DNA of 41,310 nucleotides from Gemmatimonas sp. (lineage in GTDB: Bacteria > Gemmatimonadota > Gemmatimonadetes > Gemmatimonadales > Gemmatimonadaceae), in contig JAAVWC010000034.1 in assembly GCA_023910675.1 (NCBI GenBank), positions 1 to 41,310 of the forward strand, written 5' to 3'. The notes beneath the pieces are model-generated. The model saw only the letters and a program-made list of their open reading frames with translations, made no database searches and was not told where the DNA came from. This document shows positions 6,882 through 16,113 of this stretch, in pieces. Made by a program: the position numbers and the translations under genes. The first letter of the stretch is position 1, and each line of letters starts with the position of its first letter.

Positions 6882-8171
6882 ATGTTCGATTCGAAGACGC
6901 GCACCGTCGTAGTCGTGGGCGCGCAGTGGGGCGACGAGGGCAAGGGCAAGTTGGTGGATGTGCTCGCCGAGCAGGCCGACTGGGTGGTGCGCTACCAGGG
7001 TGGCGCCAACGCCGGTCATACGGTGCACATCGGGGACAAGTCCTTCATCCTGCACCAGGTCCCGAGCGGGATTCTGCACCCGGGTGTGCGTTGTGCGATT
7101 GGTAACGGTGTCGTCATGGACCCCGAGACGCTTTTCACGGAAGTCGACGAGCTCGTCGAGGACGGGGTGGATGTCGAGGGGCGGCTGTATGTGAGCGAGC
7201 GCGCGCATCTGGTGATGCCGTATCACAAACTGGTGGACAAGGCGAGCGCGGCCAGCAAGGCGATTGGCACGACGGGTCGTGGGATCGGTCCGGCGTACGA
7301 AGACAAGGTGGCGCGTCGCGGCGTGCGTGTGCTCGATCTGCGCAACACCGAGCGGCTGCGAGCGCTGGTAACGCTGGGTGTCGAGCGGGCGAACGCGCAG
7401 CTCGAGCGTTCTGGAAGCGACATCCGCGCGAGTGTTGACGAGACGCTGGCGACGCTGGCCGCGCTGGCGCCGCGTCTGCTGGGTCTTGCGGAAGACGTCG
7501 GGCTGTGTGTGCACCGCGCCATCAAGAGCGGGGCGGCGGTGCTGCTCGAGGGCGCGCAGGGTTCGCTGCTGGACATCGACCACGGCACGTATCCGTTCGT
7601 GACGTCGAGCAACACGACGGTGGGCGGTGCGGCGACGGGCGTGGGCATTTCGCCGATGGCGCTGAACGCGGCGCTGGGCGTGGTGAAGGCGTACACGACG
7701 CGTGTGGGCAACGGCCCGCTGCCGACGGAGCTCGCGGAGCCGCTACAAAGCCACGTGCGTCAGCTGGGGCACGAATTCGGCGCCACGACGGGACGTCCGC
7801 GCCGCTGCGGGTGGTTCGACGGTGTGGTGGTGCGCTACGCGGCGCGTGTGAACGGCTTGACGGGGTTGGCGATCACCAAGCTCGACGTGCTCGACACGCT
7901 CGATGAATTGGCGGTGTGCACGGGGTACAAGGTGGGTGACGACCTGTACACGGAGTTTCCGGCGGATCTGGCGTTGCTCGAGAAGGCGGAGCCGGTGTAT
8001 GAGTGGTTCCCCGGCTGGAAGCAGTCGACGCAGGATGCGCGTACGTTGAGCGATCTGCCGGCGGCGGCGCGTGCGTATCTTGATCGTCTGGAGGCGTTGT
8101 GCGACGCCCCTATCGCGTATGTGAGCGTCGGCACGCGGCGCGACCAGATTATTCCTGTCGCCAGGGCGTGA
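6882..8171 (+). CDS. purA: Adenylosuccinate synthetase
   Basis: Makes adenylosuccinate from IMP, aspartate and GTP, the first committed step from IMP to AMP. The hallmark N-terminal GTP/IMP-binding segment QWGDEGKGK is present, followed by GGANAGHTV, GTTGRGIGPAYEDK, LLEGAQG, TYPFVTSSNT and, near the C-terminus, TGRPRRCGW. The 429-residue length is normal. The start ATG at 6882 is preceded by ggagag at a suitable distance. Upstream in-frame codons from 6774 overlap the terminator stem and are unlikely to be translated. The gene is followed after 7 nt by ypdA in the same direction, suggesting cotranscription. Confidence 0.98.
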   Translation: MFDSKTRTVVVVGAQWGDEGKGKLVDVLAEQADWVVRYQGGANAGHTVHIGDKSFILHQVPSGILHPGVRCAIGNGVVMDPETLFTEVDELVEDGVDVEGRLYVSERAHLVMPYHKLVDKASAASKAIGTTGRGIGPAYEDKVARRGVRVLDLRNTERLRALVTLGVERANAQLERSGSDIRASVDETLATLAALAPRLLGLAEDVGLCVHRAIKSGAAVLLEGAQGSLLDIDHGTYPFVTSSNTTVGGAATGVGISPMALNAALGVVKAYTTRVGNGPLPTELAEPLQSHVRQLGHEFGATTGRPRRCGWFDGVVVRYAARVNGLTGLAITKLDVLDTLDELAVCTGYKVGDDLYTEFPADLALLEKAEPVYEWFPGWKQSTQDARTLSDLPAAARAYLDRLEALCDAPIAYVSVGTRRDQIIPVARA

Positions 8172-8178
8172 TGCCCGG

Positions 8179-9255
8179 ATGTGCCGCGTGAGCGCGTCGG
8201 CGGGGCAGGCCGACGCGCCGGTTCAGGTCGATGTGGCGGTGGTTGGTGCCGGCCCCTGCGGGCTGGCGGCGGCCATCGCGGCGCGGCGCGCGGGCATGTC
8301 GGCACTGGTGTACGACCGTGGCTGTCTCGTGAACGGCATTGCGAGCTATCCCACGTACATGTCGTTCTTCTCCACGGCGGAGCGGATCGGCATTGGTGGC
8401 GTGCCGTTCATCGTGGCGACCGACAAACCCACCCGCCGCGATGCGCTCGCGTACTACCGTGGCGTCGCCGAGCTGTACGATTTGGACGTGCGGCAGTACG
8501 AACGGGTGGAGTCGTTGCGGGCCGTGCGTGTGGATCCGCGTGCGGGGCGGCCGGAAGCGGTCTTGGGTGCGCCCGCGGCGCGTCCGGCGCGTTGGCTGAT
8601 GCGCAGCGAAACGCGTACGGGGGCCGTGCGCGACGTGGCGGCACACGCCGTGGTGGTAGCGACGGGCTACTTCGGTCGCCCGAACCGGCTTGGCGTGCCT
8701 GGGGAGTCACTGCCGCACGTGCAGCATGGCTACCTCGAAGGGCACAGCGCGTGGCGCGAGCCGGTGGTGATCGTGGGGGGCGCGAATTCGGCGGTCGATG
8801 CCGCGCTCGACATGTATCGTGCTGGTGCCCGGGTGACGATGGTGCACTTCGGCGAGGGGCTCGACAGCAATGTGAAGCCTTGGGTGCGTCCCGACATCGA
8901 GGCGCGCCTGCGCGAGGGGAGCATTGCCGCGCGCTTCGGATCGCGCGTGGTATCCATCGAGCCGGATGCGGTCGTGGTGGAGGGTCCCGACGGGACGTCG
9001 CGCATTTCGGCGACCCAGGTGTACACCATGACGGGCTATCTGCCGGAAACGGGGCTGCTCGAGCAGGTTGGCGTGCCGATCGACGAGGCGAGCGGCATTC
9101 CGGCGCACGACCCGCTGACCATGGCTACGCCGCTCCCGGGGATCTACCTTGCGGGAGTGATTGCCTCGGGTAACCAGGCCAATCGTATTTTCATCGAGAA
9201 CGGCCGCGATCACGGTGATGCGATCGTGGCTCATCTGCAATCCTCGTGGCGCTGA
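8179..9255 (+). CDS. ypdA: YpdA-family putative bacillithiol disulfide reductase
   Basis: An FAD/NAD(P)H-dependent oxidoreductase proposed to reduce bacillithiol disulfide in organisms that use this thiol. It has an N-terminal FAD-binding Rossmann motif ([19 protein letters not shown]), the family-specific cysteine region [34 protein letters not shown], a second dinucleotide site ([19 protein letters not shown]), and a C-terminal FAD segment [13 protein letters not shown]. It lacks the CxxC redox pair of thioredoxin reductases, as YpdA proteins do. The length is 358 residues; the first 15 or so precede the conserved part, so a later start is possible. It sits between purA and glyQS, all co-directional. 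No bacillithiol biosynthesis gene is visible in the window. Confidence 0.85.
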   Translation: MCRVSASAGQADAPVQVDVAVVGAGPCGLAAAIAARRAGMSALVYDRGCLVNGIASYPTYMSFFSTAERIGIGGVPFIVATDKPTRRDALAYYRGVAELYDLDVRQYERVESLRAVRVDPRAGRPEAVLGAPAARPARWLMRSETRTGAVRDVAAHAVVVATGYFGRPNRLGVPGESLPHVQHGYLEGHSAWREPVVIVGGANSAVDAALDMYRAGARVTMVHFGEGLDSNVKPWVRPDIEARLREGSIAARFGSRVVSIEPDAVVVEGPDGTSRISATQVYTMTGYLPETGLLEQVGVPIDEASGIPAHDPLTMATPLPGIYLAGVIASGNQANRIFIENGRDHGDAIVAHLQSSWR

Positions 9256-9289
9256 TCCGCGTCACGATTCACCTGCGCCCCGTTTCCGT

Positions 9290-10630
9290 ATGAGCAATCC
9301 CGATGTGATGGACAAGCTGGTGTCGCTGTGCAAGCGTCGCGGCTTCATCTTCCAGTCGTCCGAGATCTACGGCGGCACGGGATCGGTGTGGGATTACGGC
9401 CCGCTCGGCGTCGAGCTGAAGAAGAACATCAAGGATCGCTGGTGGCACGCGATGGTGCGCTCGCGCGATGACATCGAGGGACTCGATGCGGCCATTCTGA
9501 TGCACCCGCGCACGTGGGAAGCCTCGGGACACGTGGCCGGGTTCGTCGATCCGCTCGTGGACTGCAAGGTGTGCAAGGGGCGTTTTCGCGCCGACAAGCT
9601 CGAAGATGCGAAGTGCCCGCAGAAGCCGAGCAAGCAGCCCGGCCAGCATGATGCGTGCGCGCTGACGGAAGCGCGTCAGTTCAATCTGATGTTCAAGACG
9701 CACATGGGCGCACTCGAAGAGAGCGCGAGCATTGTGTATCTGCGTCCGGAAACGGCGCAGGGCATCTTCGTGAACTTCCTGAATGTGCAGCAGTCGATGC
9801 GTCAGAAGGTGCCGTTCGGCATTGCGCAGATCGGCAAGGCGTTCCGCAACGAGATCACGCCGGGCAATTTCATTTTTCGCACGCGCGAGTTCGAGCAGAT
9901 GGAGATGCAGTTCTTCGTCGAGCCGGGCACGGACATGGAGTGGTTCGAACAGTGGAAGGCGATGCGCATGCAGTGGCATCTCGACCTGGGGCTGTCGAGG
10001 GACCGTTTGCAGTTCCATCAGCACCGCGCCGGCGAACTCGCGCACTATGCGCGCGCGGCGTTCGACGTGACCTTCGACTTCGGTGGGACGCTCGGCTTCC
10101 AGGAAATCGAAGGCGTGCACAATCGTGGCGATTTCGATCTCACGCAGCACCAGCAGTATTCGAGCAAGAAGCTCGAGTACTTCGATCAGGTGAACAACAA
10201 GCGCTACGTGCCGTACGTTATCGAAACGTCGGTGGGAGCCGATCGCGTGACGCTGGCGGCCCTGGTGAACGCGTACCGTGAAGAAGCGGTGGAAGGGGAG
10301 ACGGAAGGGCGCGTCGTGCTGGGTTTGCACCACGCCCTTGCGCCGATCAAGGCGGCCATTTTCCCGCTCACGAAGAAGGACGGGCAGCCGGAGATGGCGC
10401 ACGCCATTCTGAATGATCTCCGCAACAGCTTTACGGTGGACTACGACGAGACGGGCTCGATCGGCAAGCGGTACCGTCGGCAGGACGAAGTGGGCACGCC
10501 GTTCTGTATCACGGTGGACCCGCAGAGTACGACGGACCAGACGGTGACGGTCCGAGACCGCGATACGCTGGCGCAGGAGCGGGTGGCGGCGGGGTCGCTC
10601 AAGGCTTACTTGGCGGCCAAGCTGGTTTGA
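9290..10630 (+). CDS. glyQS: Glycyl-tRNA synthetase, single-chain (alpha2) type
   Basis: Charges tRNA-Gly. This is the eukaryote/archaeal-like homodimeric class II enzyme, not the alpha2beta2 form. It opens with [19 protein letters not shown] and [15 protein letters not shown]. Class II motifs follow: [22 protein letters not shown] (motif 2 region) and [18 protein letters not shown] (motif 3). The C-terminal anticodon-binding domain contains [23 protein letters not shown] segment with a later cysteine lies in the insertion (about residues 89-115). The 446 residues are normal for the family. ATG at 9290 is chosen because homology starts exactly there; the frame is open further upstream into ypdA. 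Confidence 0.97.
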   Translation: MSNPDVMDKLVSLCKRRGFIFQSSEIYGGTGSVWDYGPLGVELKKNIKDRWWHAMVRSRDDIEGLDAAILMHPRTWEASGHVAGFVDPLVDCKVCKGRFRADKLEDAKCPQKPSKQPGQHDACALTEARQFNLMFKTHMGALEESASIVYLRPETAQGIFVNFLNVQQSMRQKVPFGIAQIGKAFRNEITPGNFIFRTREFEQMEMQFFVEPGTDMEWFEQWKAMRMQWHLDLGLSRDRLQFHQHRAGELAHYARAAFDVTFDFGGTLGFQEIEGVHNRGDFDLTQHQQYSSKKLEYFDQVNNKRYVPYVIETSVGADRVTLAALVNAYREEAVEGETEGRVVLGLHHALAPIKAAIFPLTKKDGQPEMAHAILNDLRNSFTVDYDETGSIGKRYRRQDEVGTPFCITVDPQSTTDQTVTVRDRDTLAQERVAAGSLKAYLAAKLV

Positions 10631-10642
10631 CGGCGGTCCGGG

Positions 10643-10931
10643 TTCACTACGGTAGGGGAACTACGGTAGGGGACCTACGGGAGGGGAACAACGGGAGGGG
10701 GAAAACGGGAGGGCAACTACGCTAGGGCAACGACGCGTGGGGGCCTCCCGTTTTTTGTCGCCTCTGGTCGGGGTCGGGGGGCGCTTCGCGGGGTCGATGT
10801 CGCGGGGGCGGGGTCGGGGTCGTTGGTGTGGGGTCGTGGTTGCCCTCCCGTAGTTCTCCTCCCGTAGTTCCCCTCCCGTAGTTCTCCTCGCGTAGTTCCC
10901 CTCGCGTTTTTCCCCTACCGTTGTTCACCCC
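10643..10931. repeat. 14-bp tandem repeats arranged as a ~290-bp inverted repeat
   Basis: On the left, 14-bp units like tacggtaggggaac begin at 10648, 10662, 10676, 10690, 10704, 10718 and 10732. On the right, the reverse-complement units (such as gttcccctcccgta) begin at 10839, 10853, 10867, 10881, 10895 and 10909. The unit at 10676 is an exact reverse complement of the one at 10867. The roughly 95-bp centre is G-rich (gtcggggtcgggg). The two arms could fold into one giant hairpin. Within the left arm, aacggga with cctcccgtttttt (10744-10756) also looks like an intrinsic terminator for glyQS. No gene is seen in 10631-10996; the last ~60 bp (to 10996) hold a possible -10 TACTTT near 10967. 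Confidence 0.85.
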
Positions 10932-10996
10932 GACTGCAGTTCAGCGAGATCCCGTCGCAGGCCGTACTTTCTGCAATCCACCTCAATCCTCCGCTC

Positions 10997-13900
10997 ATGC
11001 TTTCTGTGCGTACGATCGCGCTGCTGGCGTTGCCAGCGGCCGCGCTGCTTCAGCCACCGGCGCGTCCGGCGAACCGGCCCCAGCCGCCGTCGGCGGCCCT
11101 GTCGCCGGTCACGCTCGACTCGGCGTTCCTCAAGAACTTTCGCTGGCGCAACATCGGTCCCGATCGCGGTGGCCGGTCCATTGCCGCCAGCGGTGTGAAG
11201 GGGCGGAAGAACGAGGCCTATTTCGGCGCGACTGGCGGCGGGCTTTGGAAGACTACGGACGCCGGCGAGACGTGGTCGCCGGTTACTGACGGGCAGATCA
11301 CGAGCGCCTCAGTGGGCGCCGTGGCGGTCAGCGAATCCAACCCCGACGTCGTGTACATCGGCACGGGCGAAAGCGCGATCCGCGGCAACATCATGCCCGG
11401 CGATGGCATCTACAAGAGCATCGATGCCGGCAAGTCGTGGAAGCACGTGGGTTTCCGCTCGGCCGACGCGATTTCGAAGATCCGCGTGCATCCCACCAAC
11501 CCCGACATCGTGTATGCCGCAGTGTTCGGCAAGTACAGCGCGCCGAGCGAAGAGCGGGGCGTGTTCAAGAGCGTGGATGGTGGCAAGAGCTGGAAGCGCG
11601 TGCTGTTCCGCGACGCGAAGAGTGGCGCGGTGGACATTGCGCTCGATCGCACCAATCCGCAGGTGATGTACGCGGCCATCTGGGAAGCGTACCGCAAGGA
11701 ATATCAGATGTCGTCGGGCGGACCGGGCTCAGGGCTCTTCAAGAGCACGGACGGCGGCGAGACGTGGACGGAGATCACGCGCGCGACGGGACTTCCGTCG
11801 GGGCTCGTGGGCAAGATCGGTGTGGCGGTGACGGCGGCCAAGCCGGGTCGCGTGTACGCACTCATCGAGAACGAAAACGGTGGGCTCTTCATGAGCGACG
11901 ATGCGGGCGCGTCCTGGAAGCTCATGAACACCGACCGCAACATCCGTCAGCGTGCGTTCTACTACACGCACCTCTTTGCAGACCACAAGAACGCCGATCT
12001 CGTGTACATCGAGAACGTGTCGTTCTATCGCTCGACCGATGCCGGCAAGACGCTCGTAAGCATCGGCAACGGCAGCCACGGTGACTGGCACGATCTGTGG
12101 ATCGATCCGGAAGATCCGGAGCATCTCGTTGCCGGGAACGACGGTGGTGGTACGGTCACGTTCAACACGGGCAAGCAGTACACGGCGCAGGATTTCCCCA
12201 CGTCGCAATGGTATCACGCGATCACCACCAAGCACGTGCCGTTCCATGTGTGCGGATCGCAGCAGGACAACAGCACGCTGTGCACGCCGATGAACTGGAA
12301 CATGGGTCGCCAGAACGCGGCGCCCGGTCAGGAGGCACAGGGTGGTATGGCGGTATCGTATCAGGTGGGCGGCGGCGAGCCCGGTTACATCGCCCCCGAT
12401 CCACTGGACGTGGACGTGTTCTACTCGGGTACGAACAACGGCGGCTACGTCGACAAGTTCAACAAGAAGACCGGCCTGTCGCGCGAAGTGAATCCGTATC
12501 CCTGGTTCTACTCGGGCGAACCGTCCAAGGAGATCAAGGAACGTTGGCAGTGGACGTTCCCCATTCTCTTCTCGCCGATCGATCCCAAGCTGTTGTTCGT
12601 GTCGTCGCAGCGGCTGTGGTCGTCGCGCGACGGCGGCCGCACGTGGAAGAATCTCAGCCCCGACCTCACGCGTCATGCGCCGGAAACGCAGGAGAAGTCC
12701 GGCGGCCCCATTACGGGCGACATGAACGGGCCAGAGGTGTACGGCGTGATCTTCTCGGTGGGGCCGAGCAAGAAGGATGTGAACGTGATCTTCACCGGCT
12801 CTGATGACGGACTGGTGCACGTCACACGCAACGGCGGCACCACCTGGACCAATGTCACGCCAAAGGACATGCCGGATTTCGGTCGCGTCTCGCAGATCGA
12901 TGCGTCGGCGTTCGATGCCGGCACGGCGTACATCTCCGTGCGTCGCCCGCTGCTCAACGACCGTGCACCGTACATCTTCAAGACCATCGACTACGGCAAG
13001 ACGTGGACGAAGATCGTGAACGGCCTTGGTGCCGAAGACTACGTGCATGCCGTGCGTGAAGATCCCACGCGCCGCGGGCTGCTTTATGCCGCAACGCAGC
13101 ACGGCGTGTACATCTCGTACGACGACGGTGCGCAGTGGCAGAGCCTCAAGCTCAACATGCCCGACGTGCCGGTGGCCGACCTTATCGTCGAGCGTGACGA
13201 ACTGGTGATCGCGACGCATGGTCGCAGCTTCTGGGTGCTGGACAACGTGGCGCCGTTGCGTCAGGCCTCGCCGACGGTGTTGGCCGCCACGTCGTACCTG
13301 TTCACGCCGGCGGTGGGGCTGCGGTCATCACCTGGCGTCACGTTGAGCTGGCGCTTCGCCGAGAAGCCCAAGCGCGCGATGCTGGCGATTCTCGACTCGG
13401 TTGGGACCGTGTTGCGTGAGTTCACGGGCGACACGGCCGCCCCGGCCGCTGCCGGCCCGGGTGGAGGCCGCCGTCGCGGGACGGCGAGCGAGTTCCCCCT
13501 GGCTGCCGGCCTCACGCGCTTCACGTTCGATTTGCGTGCGACCGGTATCGAGAGTTTCCCGGGGATGATCCTGTGGGGAGCCGGCACCGCCGGACCGGCG
13601 CTGCCGCCGGGGCGTTACACGGTGCGGCTCACGGCCGACGGACAGGAACTCAAGACCGCACTGCGCATTCAGCGTAGCCCGCTGCTCCCCGAAGTCACCG
13701 ACGCGGACTTGCGTGCGCAGTACGCGTTCGGCACAAAGGTGCGTGACAAGACGAACGAAGCGCAGCGCGCGGTGATCGAGATCCGTCGTGTGAAGGCGCA
13801 GCTCGATGATCGCTACACGCGCGCCAAGGATGACGCGGCACTCAAGACGAAGGGCGAAACGCTGCGCAGCAATGCGTTCGCCGTCGAGCAGAGCGTGTAT

Positions 13901-14185
13901 CAGGTGAAGAATCAGAGCGGTCAGGATCCGCTCAACTTCCCCATTCGCGTGAACAACCGCCTCGCCAATCTGCTGTCGATGGCCGAACGCGGTGACGGCC
14001 CGCCGGGCACGTACATGCCGGAAATTCTGGGCATCCTCTCCAAGGAGCTCTCGGGCTATCAATCCTCGCTCGAGAAGGTGTGGAAGACGGACCTGACGGT
14101 CGTGAACGCCGAGCTGGCACGCCTCAAGCTGCCGCCGCTCGATCCCAAGTGCACGGTAGTGGCCGGATGCTCGGCCACGCCGTGA
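10997..14185 (+). CDS. Exported BNR/sortilin-type beta-propeller protein
   Basis: A 1062-residue protein with a hydrophobic N-terminal signal segment (MLSVRTIALLALPAAALLQP), so probably exported to the periplasm or surface. It contains many Asp-box (BNR) repeats, including KTTDAGETW, KSIDAGKSW, KSVDGGKSW, KSTDGGETW, MSDDAGASW, RSTDAGKT, SSRDGGRTW, VTRNGGTTW and KTIDYGKTW. They build one or two beta-propellers similar to the sortilin/VPS10 N-terminal domain. The last ~300 residues are a different, mixed domain ending in a helical region (KVRDKTNEAQRAVIEIRRVKAQ). Such proteins are often annotated 'glycosyl hydrolase' but no catalytic residues can be identified; a binding or folding role is equally possible. 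It is translationally coupled to the lipoprotein gene that overlaps its stop. Confidence 0.85.
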   Translation: MLSVRTIALLALPAAALLQPPARPANRPQPPSAALSPVTLDSAFLKNFRWRNIGPDRGGRSIAASGVKGRKNEAYFGATGGGLWKTTDAGETWSPVTDGQITSASVGAVAVSESNPDVVYIGTGESAIRGNIMPGDGIYKSIDAGKSWKHVGFRSADAISKIRVHPTNPDIVYAAVFGKYSAPSEERGVFKSVDGGKSWKRVLFRDAKSGAVDIALDRTNPQVMYAAIWEAYRKEYQMSSGGPGSGLFKSTDGGETWTEITRATGLPSGLVGKIGVAVTAAKPGRVYALIENENGGLFMSDDAGASWKLMNTDRNIRQRAFYYTHLFADHKNADLVYIENVSFYRSTDAGKTLVSIGNGSHGDWHDLWIDPEDPEHLVAGNDGGGTVTFNTGKQYTAQDFPTSQWYHAITTKHVPFHVCGSQQDNSTLCTPMNWNMGRQNAAPGQEAQGGMAVSYQVGGGEPGYIAPDPLDVDVFYSGTNNGGYVDKFNKKTGLSREVNPYPWFYSGEPSKEIKERWQWTFPILFSPIDPKLLFVSSQRLWSSRDGGRTWKNLSPDLTRHAPETQEKSGGPITGDMNGPEVYGVIFSVGPSKKDVNVIFTGSDDGLVHVTRNGGTTWTNVTPKDMPDFGRVSQIDASAFDAGTAYISVRRPLLNDRAPYIFKTIDYGKTWTKIVNGLGAEDYVHAVREDPTRRGLLYAATQHGVYISYDDGAQWQSLKLNMPDVPVADLIVERDELVIATHGRSFWVLDNVAPLRQASPTVLAATSYLFTPAVGLRSSPGVTLSWRFAEKPKRAMLAILDSVGTVLREFTGDTAAPAAAGPGGGRRRGTASEFPLAAGLTRFTFDLRATGIESFPGMILWGAGTAGPALPPGRYTVRLTADGQELKTALRIQRSPLLPEVTDADLRAQYAFGTKVRDKTNEAQRAVIEIRRVKAQLDDRYTRAKDDAALKTKGETLRSNAFAVEQSVYQVKNQSGQDPLNFPIRVNNRLANLLSMAERGDGPPGTYMPEILGILSKELSGYQSSLEKVWKTDLTVVNAELARLKLPPLDPKCTVVAGCSATP

Positions 14186-14604
14186 CGCGTCCGATGCGCG
14201 TGGTGGTGCTGAGTGCTGTGATGCTCAGCACCATTGGCTGCGGGTCGGGGCTTTTTGCGAAAGCCGAAACGGCGATGACGGGGTGTGTCGCGGTACGAAA
14301 TCCGCTGTTCAAGGCGGGGCGGGCCGAGCAGGCCCTGGCCCTGCCGCTTCCCGCAGCGGTGGAAACGCTTGCGACAGAGACCGCGTACAACTTTGGCTTC
14401 AAGGTGTACCAGGAGGCGGCGAAGGCGGCGGAGACGCAGGCGGAGCTCACCTGCGCGCTCGAACTCGGCTCGCACTACGTCGACGAGGATGTTCGAGAGT
14501 GGCTGACCGGTTTCGTGGGTAGTCCCAACCCGCCAGTGGCGGCGCATGCGAAGCGCTTGCTGGAGAAGCAGCTGGCTTCGATTGGGCGTGTGGCGCCGCG
14601 CTGA
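14182..14604 (+). CDS. Putative lipoprotein
   Basis: A small protein of 140 residues with a signal peptide and lipobox: the N-terminus VTRPMRVVVLSAVMLSTIGC ends in a cysteine suited to lipidation. After the cysteine comes GSGLFAKAETAMTGC and then a helix-rich stretch (AVETLATETAYNFGFKVYQEAAKAAETQA...) with further cysteines. I do not recognise a family. The start is either GTG at 14182, overlapping the stop of the preceding gene, or ATG at 14194; both give a signal peptide. The overlap suggests coexpression with the exported beta-propeller protein, so the two may act together in the envelope (inference). Confidence 0.65.
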   Translation: MTRPMRVVVLSAVMLSTIGCGSGLFAKAETAMTGCVAVRNPLFKAGRAEQALALPLPAAVETLATETAYNFGFKVYQEAAKAAETQAELTCALELGSHYVDEDVREWLTGFVGSPNPPVAAHAKRLLEKQLASIGRVAPR

Positions 14605-14633
14605 CACTGGCCTTTGTGTTGTGGCTGGTTCGT

Positions 14634-14729
14634 AGAACTGATCGCACGAAGGCATCCGAGGCAGCCACGGCAACCGAGTACATCTCTTGGTTGCCTTGGT
14701 TGCCTTTGATGTCTTCGTGCGATCAGTTC
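14634..14729. repeat. 96-nt palindrome overlapping the 3' end of the GxxExxY gene
   Basis: The outer arms, 22 nt each (14634-14655 and 14708-14729; start gaactgatcgcacgaag), match at 21 positions. The complementarity continues inward (aggcagccacggcaacc against ggttgccttggttgcct) with few mismatches, leaving only a short loop near tacat. The right edge holds the TGA stop of the minus-strand GxxExxY gene at 14730-14728. There is no T-tract typical of an intrinsic terminator. Confidence 0.85.
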
Positions 14730-15126
14730 AAACCGATTGACGCGAACACGAGTAGTTGACGACGCGATCAAGACCCGCAAGCAGTGTGTCGAGGCCAAAA
14801 TTGATCAAGAGCCCAAATGGCAGGTCCATCAGCCGAAGATATGTCAGCAGTTGGCGCTGGTGAATCGGTGATGGTCGCTCGACACATTTGAGTTCTATGA
14901 CCAAAGCACGGTCGAGGAGTAGGTCAACTCGAAACCCGAAGTTGATCGCGTCGCCGTCGTAAACAAACGGTACGAGGAGTTGGCGCTCCACAGCGACGCC
15001 ATGCTTTCGAAGGCGACGATAGAGGATCTCTTCGTAAGCAGACTCGAAGAGACCGGGGCCAAGCGCGCGATGGATGTTTATTGCTTCGCCGATGGCGAGG
15101 CGGGCGAGATCGCTGTCTGGAGGCAT
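14728..15126 (-). CDS. GxxExxY protein (PD-(D/E)XK-like nuclease fold)
   Basis: A 132-residue member of the GxxExxY family (PDDEXK_3-like). The name-giving motif is GLFESAY at residues 25-31. The nuclease-like core shows Asp68 in FRVDLLLD, Glu78 and Lys80 in VIELK, and a following QLLTYLRLM helix. The final block GLLINFG is also typical. The biological role of the family is unknown; the residues needed for metal-dependent cleavage of nucleic acid seem present. A -10-like TATACG lies 6 nt before the ATG. The stop codon lies within the outer edge of a 96-nt palindrome. It is isolated, in a degraded region. Confidence 0.88.
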   Translation of the reverse strand: MPPDSDLARLAIGEAINIHRALGPGLFESAYEEILYRRLRKHGVAVERQLLVPFVYDGDAINFGFRVDLLLDRALVIELKCVERPSPIHQRQLLTYLRLMDLPFGLLINFGLDTLLAGLDRVVNYSCSRQSV

Positions 15127-15138
15127 TTGTCACGTATA
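15127..15138 (-). promoter_or_regulatory. Leaderless -10 element of the GxxExxY gene
   Basis: On the minus strand, TATACG (15138-15133) is followed by six bases (tgacaa) and ATG at 15126. The last base of the hexamer departs from the TAnnnT pattern, so confidence is moderate. Confidence 0.4.
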
Positions 15139-15302
15139 GCGATTGGCCGTCAGTTTCCCGTCACCGGGGAGGTAAACGCCGGCGGTGGGCGCGGTGGATT
15201 AACACTCGCGGGGCGCTGGCGTCCAATGGAGTGAAGGCCGGCGGGGACAGCGACGCAGTGGGCGGCGCGGACGGCGGTCTCACATATACGGAGGATAGCC
15301 CC

Positions 15303-15540
15303 ATGCGTCGTTTCGTGATCGCGGCCGTTATTGCGGTTGCCGCCCCGTGCCTGTCGGCTGGTGCGCAGACGGTGAAGCAGGAAGTGCGTGAACTTCGTGA
15401 TGCCAAGAAAGGAAGTGAACCACGATCAGCGTGATCGCCGGTAGGCGGCGCGCGGCGGTGATTCGTTGGCGGTGAAGAACGAGACGCGTGAGATTCGTGA
15501 GGGCAAGCGTGATGTGAAGCAGGAGCGCCGCTTTCGTGTG
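15303..15540 (+). pseudogene. Small secreted charged coiled-coil protein, frameshifted
   Basis: A good ribosome site (ggagga) precedes ATG at 15303. The translation starts with a clear signal peptide, MRRFVIAAVIAVAAPCLSAG, then AQTVKQEVRELRDAKK. After that the frame runs into GSEPRSA and stops at 15434. One extra A near 15410 explains this: in the next frame the sequence continues EVNHDQRDRR, meets a TAG, and later gives VKNETREIREGKRDVKQERR. The charged heptad-like style (VKQEVRELR, VKNETREIR, VKQERR) is the same, so these are parts of one former or misread gene. Its function is unknown. With both a frameshift and an in-frame stop, decay seems more likely than a single sequencing error. Confidence 0.55.
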
Positions 15541-15553
15541 TGGAGCGAGTGGC

Positions 15554-16113
15554 TCAGCGTTCGATCTTCACGCCAACCATGCCCCAGGGCTTGTAGAACT
15601 CGTAGCTCGGGTCGTCGCCGCTACCGCCGCGGTTCTGGCGGCTGCCGACGTAGGCGCGGAGGGGCGTGTTGGAGAGGTTGATGAACTCGCCGAAGATCAT
15701 CATGCCCTGGCGGAGCTGATAGCTGCCCGACGCGTCGACCTGGAAGCGCCACTTGGTGCGCGTGTCGGCTTCGGGGGAGACGGCGCTGATCGTGGAAACG
15801 AACGATCCCGAGGAGTGGGCGCTGACTCGCAGGGACAGCGGACCACGATCGAAGAAGAGGCCCACGTTACCGGTCTGCGGCCACGCGACTTCGAAGCCGT
15901 AGAGGCTGGCGGTCGGCCCGTTGGCGGGGGGGACGATCTGCTGCGCATCGGGGCTGACGGCGATGGAGCCGACGTCCTTGAAGGAATGCTCGACCATCAC
16001 ATCGTAGTTTATGGCGGTCGTGGCTTCGACACGCACACGTGGTACGAGGCGGAAGTTGCCGGCGTCGAGGTTGGCCATGAGCTAGCCGGCGTAGACGTCT
16101 TCCCTCACCGTGC
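15554..16113 (-). pseudogene. TonB-dependent receptor remnant (C-terminal barrel only)
   Basis: An open frame from ATG 16078 to 15554 (174 residues) reads as the end of a TonB-dependent outer-membrane receptor: MANLDAGNFRLVPRVRVE, TASLYGFEVAWPQ, VGLFFDRGPLSLRVSA, MIFGEFINLSNTPLRAYVG and the terminal beta-strand KPWGMVGVKIER. Upstream in the same frame the homologous segment TVREDVYAG is followed directly by TAG (16084-16082), a nonsense codon just before LMANLD. Everything N-terminal (signal, plug, most barrel strands) is absent. The joint between FEVAWPQ and TGNVGLFF appears to skip the strands that normally separate these motifs, suggesting an internal deletion near 15880. I consider this a relic rather than a functional small protein. 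Confidence 0.7.

Noticed and set aside
10643..10931. CRISPR array
   Set aside because: The 14-bp units are contiguous with no unique spacers and appear in both orientations; no cas gene is nearby.
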